Source: Clostridia bacterium
Lineage (GTDB): Bacteria; Bacillota; Clostridia; Oscillospirales; Acutalibacteraceae
Reading direction: 5' to 3'
NCBI GenBank assembly: GCA_017403065.1
Contig: JAFQOT010000013.1
Location: 124,001-188,000, forward strand
Length of the DNA: 64,000 nt
The position numbers and the translations under genes are program-made. Of the stretch, positions 52,475 to 60,411 are shown one piece after another. The stretch's first letter is position 1. Every line of letters starts with the position of its first letter. The notes under the pieces are model-generated. The model made no database searches. It saw only the letters and a list, made by a program, of their open reading frames with translations, and had not been told where the DNA came from.

Positions 52475-53484
52475 ATAGCGTTCACCTCTTTAAAATTGTT
52501 TGCAAGCTCTTTAAATGGTATATCCTTCATTTCGAATTTACCAACTTCATTTACAAAAATAACTGTAATTTTATCACCTTTAAGTTTTTTATCGTGGCTC
52601 ATAGCCTCAATTACCTTTTGGCTGTCAAAATTAGCGCAGGTGGGAAGCTGTAGCTTTTCTAAAACACTTATAAGTCTTGGCTTCACTTCTTTTGAACACA
52701 TTGGTATCATACCCAAAGCAACACATTCGCCGTGATAAAGATTTTGCATATTATTTTCGCTTTCTATAGCGTGGGCAAGAGTATGACCGAAATTAAGTAT
52801 CTTCCTCAGTCCCGATTCCTTTTCATCATTTTCTACCACATACCTTTTAATTTTAATGGAGCTTTCGATTATTTTATCCATATTCGGCAAAATTTCCTCA
52901 GTTTCGAAAAGCTTGAAAAGGTCTTTATCAGATGTTAATGCCATTTTTACCGATTCAGCAAGACCGTTTGCAATCTGTCTATAAGGTAAAGTAGACAAGG
53001 TATTTGAATCAATAATTACAGCCTTTGGCGGATAAAATGCACCAACTATATTTTTATAGCCTTGAAAATCAATAGCAACCTTACCGCCTATAGAGGAATC
53101 CACCTGAGATAAAACTGTGGTAGGGATATTATAAAAATCTATACCTCGCATAAAGGATGCTGCCGCAAATCCTGACAAATCACCCACTACTCCGCCGCCA
53201 ACAGCCATAACGCAGTCGGTACGGGTAAAATCATACTCCACCATTTTTGAAAGCAATAGCTTATAGCTATCGAAACTCTTGGTAGCCTCGCCTTGAGGCA
53301 GAGTTACAATATAGGGTGTTTTGCAAAATTGGGCTGCTTTTTGCGCATATTCGCAAGGAACTCCATCATCAGTAACTACAAGCACCTTGCGGTCTAAACA
53401 TAAATATTTATCAAGCTGATTTAAAGAGCCGCGCTCTAAAACAATATCATATCCGCCTGTAGAAGTTTTAACAGGAATAATCAC
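52471..53484 (-). CDS. aroB: 3-dehydroquinate synthase AroB
   Basis: AroB is the second shikimate step, NAD+- and metal-dependent. LPQGEATKSFDSY, AVGGGVVGDLSGFAAASFMRG (in parts), IPTTVLSQVDSSIGGK, RKILNFGHTLAHAIES and HGECVALGM carry the NAD loop and the zinc ligands (Glu, His, His). It starts at GTG with AGGTGA 4 nt upstream, directly after pheA. At 337 residues it is slightly short but complete. Confidence 0.96.
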   Translation of the reverse strand: MIIPVKTSTGGYDIVLERGSLNQLDKYLCLDRKVLVVTDDGVPCEYAQKAAQFCKTPYIVTLPQGEATKSFDSYKLLLSKMVEYDFTRTDCVMAVGGGVVGDLSGFAAASFMRGIDFYNIPTTVLSQVDSSIGGKVAIDFQGYKNIVGAFYPPKAVIIDSNTLSTLPYRQIANGLAESVKMALTSDKDLFKLFETEEILPNMDKIIESSIKIKRYVVENDEKESGLRKILNFGHTLAHAIESENNMQNLYHGECVALGMIPMCSKEVKPRLISVLEKLQLPTCANFDSQKVIEAMSHDKKLKGDKITVIFVNEVGKFEMKDIPFKELANNFKEVNAI

Positions 53485-53492
53485 TTTTTCAC

Positions 53493-54581
53493 CTACAATA
53501 CAATTTCCTTTTCAAAGCTGCCTATAACCTTGATTTCACTACACTTTGATTTTAATTTTTCAAGCATTACCTTTCCATTTTCGGAATTGATATTTCCCTC
53601 ACCCTCAACAAAAAAGTAATAATTCCAAATAAGCTCTTTTGTGGGTCGGCTTTTTAAAGCCTTAAGGTTAAAACCGTTTTTACCTATGATTGAAATTGCT
53701 TTACCTAAGGAGCCTGCTTCATTAGTAACGGTAAATAGCATTATAAAATGGTTATCATTTTCGCTTGAAAGCTTTTGCATTTTTGTAAATACAGCAAAGC
53801 GCGTTGTATTATTATTGCTTTCGTTTATATGGGATTCTAATTTCTTAAGGCCAAATTTTTCACCCGCCTCGGCGCTGCCTATTGCCGCAATATCGCAACG
53901 TCCCATTTCAGCAACCTGTTTTACAGCCACCGCAGTATTTACAGCCTCAATAGTATCCCAACCGTGCTTTCTTATATAAGCGGCGCATTGACCTAACGCT
54001 TGGGGATGGCTCATAACAGTTTTTATCTGCTCTGTGGTAGCCCCTTTAATCGCTAAAAGGTTTTGAACAACCGAAATATCGTAAACTCCGCTTATAAACA
54101 ATGAACCGAAAAAGGCTAAATCCATAACCTGTCCTACATCGCCGTTAAAGCTGTTTTCTATAGGCAAAATTGCCGCATCGCATTCACCTTTTTCTACAGC
54201 CTTGTATGCCGCCTTAAAATCAGGATATGCTACCGCCTTAGCATCAGGAAAAATCTTGTTTGCAGCAATATTGGCAAAAGCGCCCTCTACGCCGCTGTAT
54301 GCTACCCTCATACCCTCTAAAATACGGTGCTGATATTTTTTAGAAACATCCATATTATTTTGAATAAAATCAATATAATACGGTTTGATTTCTTCGTCAT
54401 TTATCCTCTGTGAGCCATTGTTTATAATCTCAGCTTCACGGGTAGGGTCAAAAACCTGAAGACCGTGTTCTTTCTTATATTGGGCGACTGTTTTTACCGC
54501 TTCCATACGTTTTGTAAAAAGCTGAGCCATTTGCTCATCTACTTCATTTATAATCTTTCGTGCTTTTTCAAGTTTTGTCAT
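53493..54581 (-). CDS. pheA: Chorismate mutase-prephenate dehydratase PheA (P-protein)
   Basis: The domain order is AroQ-type chorismate mutase (about 1-85, EKARKIINEVDEQMAQLFTK), prephenate dehydratase (about 95-270, with YSGVEGAFAN, ILPIENSFNGDV and NNTTRFAVF) and a C-terminal ACT domain. The Phe-binding ACT motif, usually ESRP, reads KSRP (LKALKSRPTKELIW). ATG at 54581 has AGGTGA 4 nt upstream and lies 4 bp after the aminotransferase stop. It directs chorismate to phenylpyruvate and supplies prephenate to TyrA. Confidence 0.95.
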   Translation of the reverse strand: MTKLEKARKIINEVDEQMAQLFTKRMEAVKTVAQYKKEHGLQVFDPTREAEIINNGSQRINDEEIKPYYIDFIQNNMDVSKKYQHRILEGMRVAYSGVEGAFANIAANKIFPDAKAVAYPDFKAAYKAVEKGECDAAILPIENSFNGDVGQVMDLAFFGSLFISGVYDISVVQNLLAIKGATTEQIKTVMSHPQALGQCAAYIRKHGWDTIEAVNTAVAVKQVAEMGRCDIAAIGSAEAGEKFGLKKLESHINESNNNTTRFAVFTKMQKLSSENDNHFIMLFTVTNEAGSLGKAISIIGKNGFNLKALKSRPTKELIWNYYFFVEGEGNINSENGKVMLEKLKSKCSEIKVIGSFEKEIVL

Positions 54582-54585
54582 TTTT

Positions 54586-55770
54586 TCACCTATATTCATC
54601 CATTAGTTTTTTGAATTGAGGTAATGATTTTTCTATCATTTTTGTGCTTACGCAATAGCTTAATCTTACATATCCCTCATAACCGAAGCTGTCACTTGGT
54701 ACTAAAAGAAGCTCGTACTTTTTAGCCCTTTCACTAAAGGAAGTAGCATCCCTTTCGGGTGATTTTACAAAAAGGTAAAAAGCACCGTCTGGTTTTGCTA
54801 CGGTATAACCGTAATTTGTTAAAGCCTTTACCAATAAATCTCGGTTATGCTTGTAAACCTGTATATCTGCAGTTTCCCCTACAAGCTCTGCTACAGTATA
54901 CTGTAAAAGAGAGGGCGCGCATACATAACCTAAGGCTCTGCCTGCGCCACAAACAGCGGCAAATAATATTTTAGCTTCTTTCACCTTAGGCGAAACAAAA
55001 ATATATCCTATACGCTCGCCAGGTAAAGATAAAGATTTGCTGAAAGAATAGCAAACTACTGCGTTATCATAATATTCAGGAATATACGGTACTTTAATAT
55101 CGCAATAAACCAATTCCCGATAAGGCTCGTCAGAAATTATGTAAATATCTGTATTTAATTCTTGGGACTTTTTATTTAAAAGCTTTGATAAGGTGATAAT
55201 TGTTTCTTCACTTAAAACAACACCGCTTGGATTGTTTGGTGAATTTACGATTATAGCCTTAGTATTTTTATTTATAGCCTTCTCTAAAGCATTAAAATCT
55301 ATCTGAAAATCACCATCGCGGCATTTAACAACCCTTACAATACCCCCTGCTTTTTCAATAAAAACCTTATACTCAGGAAAATACGGAGCTAATACTATTA
55401 CTTCATCTCCCGTATTTAATAAAGCATTTAAGGTAATTGTCAAAGAAGCGGCAGCGCCACAAGTCATATAAATTAAATCAGGTGTGGCATTTACTTTAAA
55501 ACTTTTGTTTATGCTGTCAGCCATTGCTTTTCGCACACTCATAGCGCCTGCAGCAGAGGTGTACCCGTGCAAAGTCACAGGGTCTTTTTCTGTAAGAAGC
55601 TTAAGCATTATCTGATTTACTTTTTGCGGTGCAGGAACACTTGGGTTTCCAAGACTGAAATCAAAGACATTTTCCTCGCCTATTTCTGCCTTTCTTTTAT
55701 TACCGTATTCAAAAAGCTCGCGAATAACAGAGCTTTTTAAACCCAACTCGGTCATTTTTTCAGAAATCAT
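54586..55770 (-). CDS. Class I/II aminotransferase, probably aromatic or aspartate type
   Basis: A PLP-dependent fold type I enzyme. FDFSLGNPSVPAPQ, GYTSAAGAMSVRKAMA, VNSPNNPSGVV, ISDEPYREL and CYSFSKSLSLPGERIGY (Schiff-base Lys, conserved Arg nearby) are visible. The C-terminal VRLSYCVS carries the substrate carboxylate-binding Arg. As first gene of the Phe/Tyr operon it most likely performs the final transamination of phenylpyruvate and 4-hydroxyphenylpyruvate. This is a context inference. Confidence 0.9.
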   Translation of the reverse strand: MISEKMTELGLKSSVIRELFEYGNKRKAEIGEENVFDFSLGNPSVPAPQKVNQIMLKLLTEKDPVTLHGYTSAAGAMSVRKAMADSINKSFKVNATPDLIYMTCGAAASLTITLNALLNTGDEVIVLAPYFPEYKVFIEKAGGIVRVVKCRDGDFQIDFNALEKAINKNTKAIIVNSPNNPSGVVLSEETIITLSKLLNKKSQELNTDIYIISDEPYRELVYCDIKVPYIPEYYDNAVVCYSFSKSLSLPGERIGYIFVSPKVKEAKILFAAVCGAGRALGYVCAPSLLQYTVAELVGETADIQVYKHNRDLLVKALTNYGYTVAKPDGAFYLFVKSPERDATSFSERAKKYELLLVPSDSFGYEGYVRLSYCVSTKMIEKSLPQFKKLMDEYR

Positions 55771-55782
55771 ATTTTAAAACCT

Positions 55783-55839
55783 TTCAAAAATATTAAAACC
55801 CGCAATACGCAATACCCTAAAAGGTATAACGAATGCGGG
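55783..55839 (-). terminator. Attenuator terminator upstream of the aromatic amino acid operon
   Basis: A long imperfect stem at 55799-55839 (outer CCCGCA/TGCGGG, inner ATACC/GGGTAT) is followed on the minus strand by TTTTAATATTTTT. It stands between the Phe/Tyr-rich leader peptide and the first structural gene, so it ends transcription early unless the upstream strand pairs instead. Confidence 0.85.
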
Positions 55840-55859
55840 CTGAATGTTACAAATGAAAT

Positions 55860-55940
55860 TTACGCCTTCATTTTTGACAGACAGACCCGCTTATTAAAAT
55901 AATAAAAGTAAAAGTAAAAAATTTTAAACAATCTGTCCAT
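55860..55940 (-). CDS. Phe/Tyr-rich leader peptide of the aromatic operon
   Basis: A 26-codon frame reads MDRL, then FKIFYFYFYYF (five Phe and four Tyr in eleven residues), then NKRVCLSKMKA and stop. The run of codons for the operon's own end products is the mark of ribosome-mediated attenuation, as in the pheL leader of enterobacteria. GGAG directly abuts the ATG. TTG at 55931 (codon 4), 9 nt away, may be the true start, leaving the aromatic run intact. No protein function is expected beyond sensing charged tRNA-Phe/Tyr. Confidence 0.85.
   Translation of the reverse strand: MDRLFKIFYFYFYYFNKRVCLSKMKA
55876..55890 (-). promoter_or_regulatory. Antiterminator strand of the aromatic attenuator
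   Basis: On the minus strand GCGGGTCTGTCTGTC, within the end of the leader frame, can pair in two ways. Its GCGGGTCTG part matches CAGCCCGC at the foot of the terminator (one bulge), blocking the terminator. Its TCTGTC part matches GACAGA at the leader start. This gives a classic 1:2, 2:3, 3:4 set. Stalling in the Phe/Tyr run would favour 2:3. Confidence 0.75.
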
Positions 55941-55964
55941 CTCCTTTTCAATAAACTACTGAAC

Positions 55965-55993
55965 ATTTTAACCCAAAATATTGGCTTTGTCAA
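55965..55993 (-). promoter_or_regulatory. Sigma-A promoter of the aromatic amino acid operon
   Basis: On the minus strand perfect TTGACA (55988-55993) and TAAAAT (55965-55970) are separated by 17 bp. The leader RNA starts about 18 bp before the leader peptide. Confidence 0.85.
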
Positions 55994-56035
55994 GGGATTT
56001 TCGCAAAAACTTTAATTATTTAAAGCGTTAAAGAC

Positions 56036-57058
56036 TTATTCTATCTCCAATTCTTTAATCGAGCGAAGTTGATAGTCCACATTTTGCAATAATTCAGGCT
56101 TTTTAAGAGCCACAGCCGCTCCCTTAACAACGGCATATTCAGGGTCATCCATTAAATGAACGGGAATTTTTAAATATTCCTCCAATTTTTCTTTCAAACC
56201 GGAAAGCTTTGCGCCGCCGCCTGCTAAATAGAGTCCGTCATTGATAATATCGGCAACTAAATCAGGATTTGTTTTATTTAAAACCTCGCGAATACCGTTA
56301 CAAATAGCATTTACACTGTCTGTAATAGCCTCGCAAACCTCGTTGCCTGAAATTTCAAAGCTTTCAGGAAGTCCTGAAAAAACGTTTCTTCCCTTAGCCA
56401 CCAAGGCTACCTCAATATCGTGAGGTATTACCGTACCTATTTTGATTTTAATCATCTCGGCAGTAAGGGGACCTATCTCAATATTATATTCTTTTCTGAC
56501 ATAACGTGTAATCTGTGCGTCAAAATCCAGAGAGGCAGTCTTAAAGGAATTGCAGGTAGCAATGCCACCCATAGAAATTACCGCAATATCGGTTGTTCCT
56601 GCGCCTATATCCACTATTAAAGTGCCGCGAGGCTCTGAAAAATCTATTCCCAAACCAAAGGCTATTGCCAATGGGCTTTCAATAACTGTAATATTTCTGC
56701 CACCTGCCTCTTCTACAACATTTGACAAAGAGTGGTGCTGTAGCTCGGTAAGTCCCGCAGGCAAGGTAGCCATAATACGAGGACGCAATATTTTATCCCC
56801 GAAAGCCTTTTCCATATAATGCTTAAGCATCATCTGGGCAATATCATAATCAGCTATTGCGCCCGATTCTATAGGTAATACAGTAGTAAGACTTTCGGGA
56901 GTTCTTCCCATAGTCTGCTTTGCTTTTTCGCCGTAATATACAGGCTCCCAGGTTTCATTATCAACCGTTACAACACTTGGAAGCTCTAACACTAATTTAG
57001 AGCTTGAAAAAATAACAGTTTTTGATGAACCCAAATCTATTCCAATATCTAAAGCCAT
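56036..57058 (-). CDS. mreB: Rod-shape actin homologue MreB/Mbl
   Basis: MreB is a bacterial actin that guides lateral wall synthesis on the inner membrane. Actin-fold loops are visible: IGIDLGSSKTVIF (phosphate 1), TLIVDIGAGTTDIAVIS (phosphate 2) and GLYLAGGGAKLSGL (adenosine). VMATLPAGLT-like and ESPLAIAFGLG segments are MreB specific. It is not followed by mreC/mreD; it closes the cdaA to recD2 cluster instead. Mbl or MreBH cannot be excluded. Confidence 0.92.
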   Translation of the reverse strand: MALDIGIDLGSSKTVIFSSSKLVLELPSVVTVDNETWEPVYYGEKAKQTMGRTPESLTTVLPIESGAIADYDIAQMMLKHYMEKAFGDKILRPRIMATLPAGLTELQHHSLSNVVEEAGGRNITVIESPLAIAFGLGIDFSEPRGTLIVDIGAGTTDIAVISMGGIATCNSFKTASLDFDAQITRYVRKEYNIEIGPLTAEMIKIKIGTVIPHDIEVALVAKGRNVFSGLPESFEISGNEVCEAITDSVNAICNGIREVLNKTNPDLVADIINDGLYLAGGGAKLSGLKEKLEEYLKIPVHLMDDPEYAVVKGAAVALKKPELLQNVDYQLRSIKELEIE

Positions 57059-57061
57059 ATT

Positions 57062-57781
57062 TTATCCTTTCTTAAGTGATTTTACACTTCTTTTTGTAAT
57101 AAGACCCACCGTACAATAAACTGCATCTGCCCCGCCTGACAATAATTTCTTGGAACACTCGTCAAGTGTAGCTCCTGTAGTTTTAATATCATCTACAAGT
57201 AAAATTTTGCCCTTTATATCCATACAATTTACATATACGCCCTTAATATTTTTAAATCTTTCATCTAAATTCACCTTATGCTGAGGTTTTTTCTTACCGC
57301 AGCACATAAGCTGATTTTCTATTAAAGGTATATCAAGAATTTTCGAAATAATAGCCGCTATTTCCCTACTCTGGTTAAATCCCCTTTTTCTCAAGGATTT
57401 AATCGATAAAGGAACATAACAAATACCGTCAAATTTTATATCATAAAAGGTATACTTAACAGCCAAAGCCATTTGCTTTGCGAATAAATCAGCTATTGAT
57501 TTACGTTTGCCGAATTTCATTGTATACATAGCATTTTGGGCACAGCCTACATTATAAAACGGCGCTACTATTCCGTCAAAAGAGAAAACTCTGGTATCGC
57601 ACTGACAGTTTTTCTTTTCCTGCCCGCATTTTAAACACATCTTTTCTAAATTGCACCTTTCGAGCATTTCAAAGCAATAATCGCAGAAAAATTCACCCTC
57701 TGGGATTATTTCCTCACAGCCTAAACAGGTATTTGGAAAAAGCATCTTTATTATATCACAAATAAAATTTTTAAACTTCAT
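57062..57781 (-). CDS. comF: ComF-family phosphoribosyltransferase-like protein
   Basis: The N-terminal zinc finger region has CLGCEE, CDYC, CLKCGQ and CQC. The C-terminal type I PRTase fold has the PRPP loop ILLVDDIKTTGATLDEC. YVPLSIKSLRKRGFNQS is the common ComF motif. ComF proteins aid uptake of transforming DNA or DNA repair; the biochemical activity is uncertain. It overlaps the recD2 end by 11 bp, the link being DNA processing. Confidence 0.93.
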   Translation of the reverse strand: MKFKNFICDIIKMLFPNTCLGCEEIIPEGEFFCDYCFEMLERCNLEKMCLKCGQEKKNCQCDTRVFSFDGIVAPFYNVGCAQNAMYTMKFGKRKSIADLFAKQMALAVKYTFYDIKFDGICYVPLSIKSLRKRGFNQSREIAAIISKILDIPLIENQLMCCGKKKPQHKVNLDERFKNIKGVYVNCMDIKGKILLVDDIKTTGATLDECSKKLLSGGADAVYCTVGLITKRSVKSLKKG

Positions 57782-59987
57782 TTTTTAAATATTCTTTAAG
57801 CATAGTGTACCTCAAAGCTTTTCGGTCGTTTTCTGCCATTTGACACCAAACCTGCTCATCACCGACTAAAATCAGCATTTTCTTAGCTCGGGTAACTGCA
57901 GTATAAAGTAAATTTCTATACTTTAGCTTTGACGGAACATCAAAAAGCGGAATTATAACATAATCGTACTCGCTGCCCTGACTTTTATGTACAGTTACAG
58001 CGTAAGCTAATTCAAGCTGACTTAAATCCTCTGAAAAATATGTGGCAACCTTATCGTCATATCTGACCTTTAAAATACCGCCTCGAATATCAATATCGGT
58101 TATAAAGCCTACATCTCCGTTAAAAATACCGTTGCCGTAATCACCGTTATCTTTTCTGTATTGCAAATCATAATTATTTTTAATCTGCATTACTTTATCG
58201 CCAACGCGAAGATAAATCCCCTTAAAAGCAAGCTGGGGCTCGCCTTTTTTTAACGGATTTAAATAAGATTGCAAAAGGTTGTTAAGATTAACTGTACCCG
58301 TATCAAGCTTTCTTGATGGACAAAGTATCTGCAAATCGGTCATAGGATTTATGCCATAGGCATTTGGAAGTCTTTCAGTAACAAGCTGTAAAACTGTTTC
58401 AACGGTGGAATATGCATCCTGCCGTTTTAAAAAATAACAGTCGGAGTTTTTTTGGCTGAAATCACACTTTTCACCCCTGACCAAAGCGTGAGCGTTAGTA
58501 ACTATCGTACTTTCGTTTGCTTGTCTGAACACCTTTTTAAGTCTAATTGAAGGGAAAATATCACTATCCAGAATATCTCCCAACACATTACCTGCGCCAA
58601 TGCTGGGCAACTGGTCAGAATCCCCAACTAAAATAATTCTACAGGAAAGCCTTAAAGCTCGTAAAAGACTGTCAAACAACAAAGTATCTATCATCGAAGC
58701 CTCGTCAACTATAATCACATCACAGTTAAGAGGATTTTTTTCGTTTCTCGAAAACTGCTTTGTTTCTCCCTCGCCCCATTCAACCTCTAATAATCGGTGA
58801 ATGGTTTTTGCCTCTTTTCCCGTAAGCTCTGTCATTCTTTTGGCCGCCCTGCCCGTAGGCGCCGCAAGCTCAATTTCTAAATTTCTGTTTTCAAAAAGCT
58901 TTATAATAGCATTAAGGGTTGTAGTTTTACCTGTTCCTGGACCGCCTGTCAAAATTAAAATTCCACTGTCAAATGCCTCGAAAATTGCTTGCTTTTGCAA
59001 CTGCTCAAATTTAATACCCAATCGGTTTTCAACATTTTGAATTTCAAGCTCGTCCACCGTAACGGCTGAGTCAATAAATTCCTTTACTGATAAAAGCCGT
59101 GCCGCAATATGTTTTTCAGCAACATTATAAGCAGGTATAGACAAAAACTCCGTTTTATCTATAGTATTTGAATTTATTCTGAACGCATCTACCAGTCTGT
59201 CACAGCAAACCTCTACCGTGCTTTCCTTGCAATTTAAAAGCTTACAGGCTACTTCAATAAACTTTTTTCTTGGAAGACAAGTATGTCCGTTTAACAGATT
59301 TTTTCTTAATACATACTCTATTCCTGCCGCTACCCTTAATTCATTATCTGCTTCGAAATTTAAATCAGCGGCAATATCCTCAGCAATTTCAAAACGAAAA
59401 TCTATACCCTCTTCACAAAGGGTATAGGGATTAGATTTTATAATTTCCGTAGATTTTTCCCCAAATCTGCGATAAATTGCCAAGGCTTTATCAGCGGTTA
59501 TGCCGTACTTTGACAGCATAACCATAATATCTCTCACACCGTATTGCTTATTGTATTCTTCTGAAACGGCATTTGCCTTTTGAAGTGAAATACCCTTTAT
59601 AACCGTAAGCTGTGAAGGTCTGTTCTGTATTATATCAAGAGAATCTTCGCCAAATCTTTCCACTATCTTTGCCGCAGTAGAAGGACCTATCCCCTTTAAT
59701 GCCCCAGAAGATAAATATCTTAAAACTGCGGCTTTATTCTGGGGAGCCTTTCGCTCAAATGCCTTTACGCTGAACTGTCTTCCGTATGTAGAATGAAAGA
59801 TATAATTACCCTCAAATACAGCAGTATCACCCTCGTTTAGAAAAGGCATTATACCCACAATAGTTACACTTTCCTTTTCGGCTTTTACAACCGCCACCGT
59901 GTATGCATTAGAATCATTACGGTAGGTAATTTTTTCAACCGTTGCGGTTAAAATTTCATTGTTTTGAGAAAATTGAGTATTTTCCAC
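57771..59987 (-). CDS. recD2: ATP-dependent DNA helicase RecD2
   Basis: A superfamily 1B 5'-3' helicase not tied to RecBC. The N-terminal region (about 1-90) is followed by helix-hairpin-helix motifs (GIGPSTAAKIVERFG). Walker A LTGGPGTGKTT lies near residue 347, Walker B VIIVDEASMID, then LVGDSDQLPSIGAG, and the C-terminal AYAVTVHKSQGSEYD and YTAVTRAKK motifs. Length 738 is normal. GTG at 59987 has AGGAGA 6 nt upstream. Confidence 0.96.
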   Translation of the reverse strand: MENTQFSQNNEILTATVEKITYRNDSNAYTVAVVKAEKESVTIVGIMPFLNEGDTAVFEGNYIFHSTYGRQFSVKAFERKAPQNKAAVLRYLSSGALKGIGPSTAAKIVERFGEDSLDIIQNRPSQLTVIKGISLQKANAVSEEYNKQYGVRDIMVMLSKYGITADKALAIYRRFGEKSTEIIKSNPYTLCEEGIDFRFEIAEDIAADLNFEADNELRVAAGIEYVLRKNLLNGHTCLPRKKFIEVACKLLNCKESTVEVCCDRLVDAFRINSNTIDKTEFLSIPAYNVAEKHIAARLLSVKEFIDSAVTVDELEIQNVENRLGIKFEQLQKQAIFEAFDSGILILTGGPGTGKTTTLNAIIKLFENRNLEIELAAPTGRAAKRMTELTGKEAKTIHRLLEVEWGEGETKQFSRNEKNPLNCDVIIVDEASMIDTLLFDSLLRALRLSCRIILVGDSDQLPSIGAGNVLGDILDSDIFPSIRLKKVFRQANESTIVTNAHALVRGEKCDFSQKNSDCYFLKRQDAYSTVETVLQLVTERLPNAYGINPMTDLQILCPSRKLDTGTVNLNNLLQSYLNPLKKGEPQLAFKGIYLRVGDKVMQIKNNYDLQYRKDNGDYGNGIFNGDVGFITDIDIRGGILKVRYDDKVATYFSEDLSQLELAYAVTVHKSQGSEYDYVIIPLFDVPSKLKYRNLLYTAVTRAKKMLILVGDEQVWCQMAENDRKALRYTMLKEYLKNEV

Positions 59988-60297
59988 CGTAACTCTCCTT
60001 AAATATTTTTATTCCGTATTTTTCAGATATTTCAATACAGTTTTTCAGCTGTTGCTCACTTATATCGTCATTATATAAAGCAACTATGTTTTTAGCAAAT
60101 CCTTTTCCCGACCAGGCATACCGCTCACCTATATTAACAAGCTGAAGCTCAGGATTTTCCCTATTTAAAAGAAATACAAAACAGGTTTCAGGCTCAACCG
60201 CAGGCTTCAAAAACCATAATTTTATAGAATTTATAATATCTGAAAGACCAAATATTGAAAGCACTGCAACCAAACCTATAAAAATTATATCAGCCAT
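59956..60297 (-). CDS. Small membrane-anchored protein of unknown function
   Basis: A 113-residue protein with an N-terminal membrane helix (IIFIGLVAVLSIFGLSDII) followed by a soluble alpha/beta domain (CFVFLLNRENPELQLVNIGE, then ISEQQLKNCIEISEKYGIKI). I do not recognise the family. ATG at 60297 has AGGAGG at good spacing; the frame extends further without a site. Its end overlaps the recD2 start by 32 bp, so the genes are coupled. It lies between cdaR and recD2. Confidence 0.75.
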   Translation of the reverse strand: MADIIFIGLVAVLSIFGLSDIINSIKLWFLKPAVEPETCFVFLLNRENPELQLVNIGERYAWSGKGFAKNIVALYNDDISEQQLKNCIEISEKYGIKIFKESYGGKYSIFSKQ

Positions 60298-60355
60298 AAT
60301 TTTCCCTCCTACAAACATCTTATTCCAAAGAGAAAATTATGACACCTAAAACACA

Positions 60356-60402
60356 GGCGACATTGGGAGTATCTGAAACCGTCAAAATACCCCCATATCG
60401 CC
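60356..60402. repeat. Imperfect inverted repeat between cdaR and the small membrane protein gene
   Basis: GGCGACATTGGGAGTAT (60356-60372) can pair with ATACCCCCATATCGCC (60387-60402) with two mismatches or wobbles and one bulge. No T-run follows on the minus strand, so it is not a standard terminator. Confidence 0.45.
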
Positions 60403-60411
60403 AAAATTAAA

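Noticed and set aside
55771..56035. T-box riboswitch before the aromatic operon
   Set aside because: No T-box sequence or specifier loop seen, and the space is filled by the leader peptide and three-strand attenuator.
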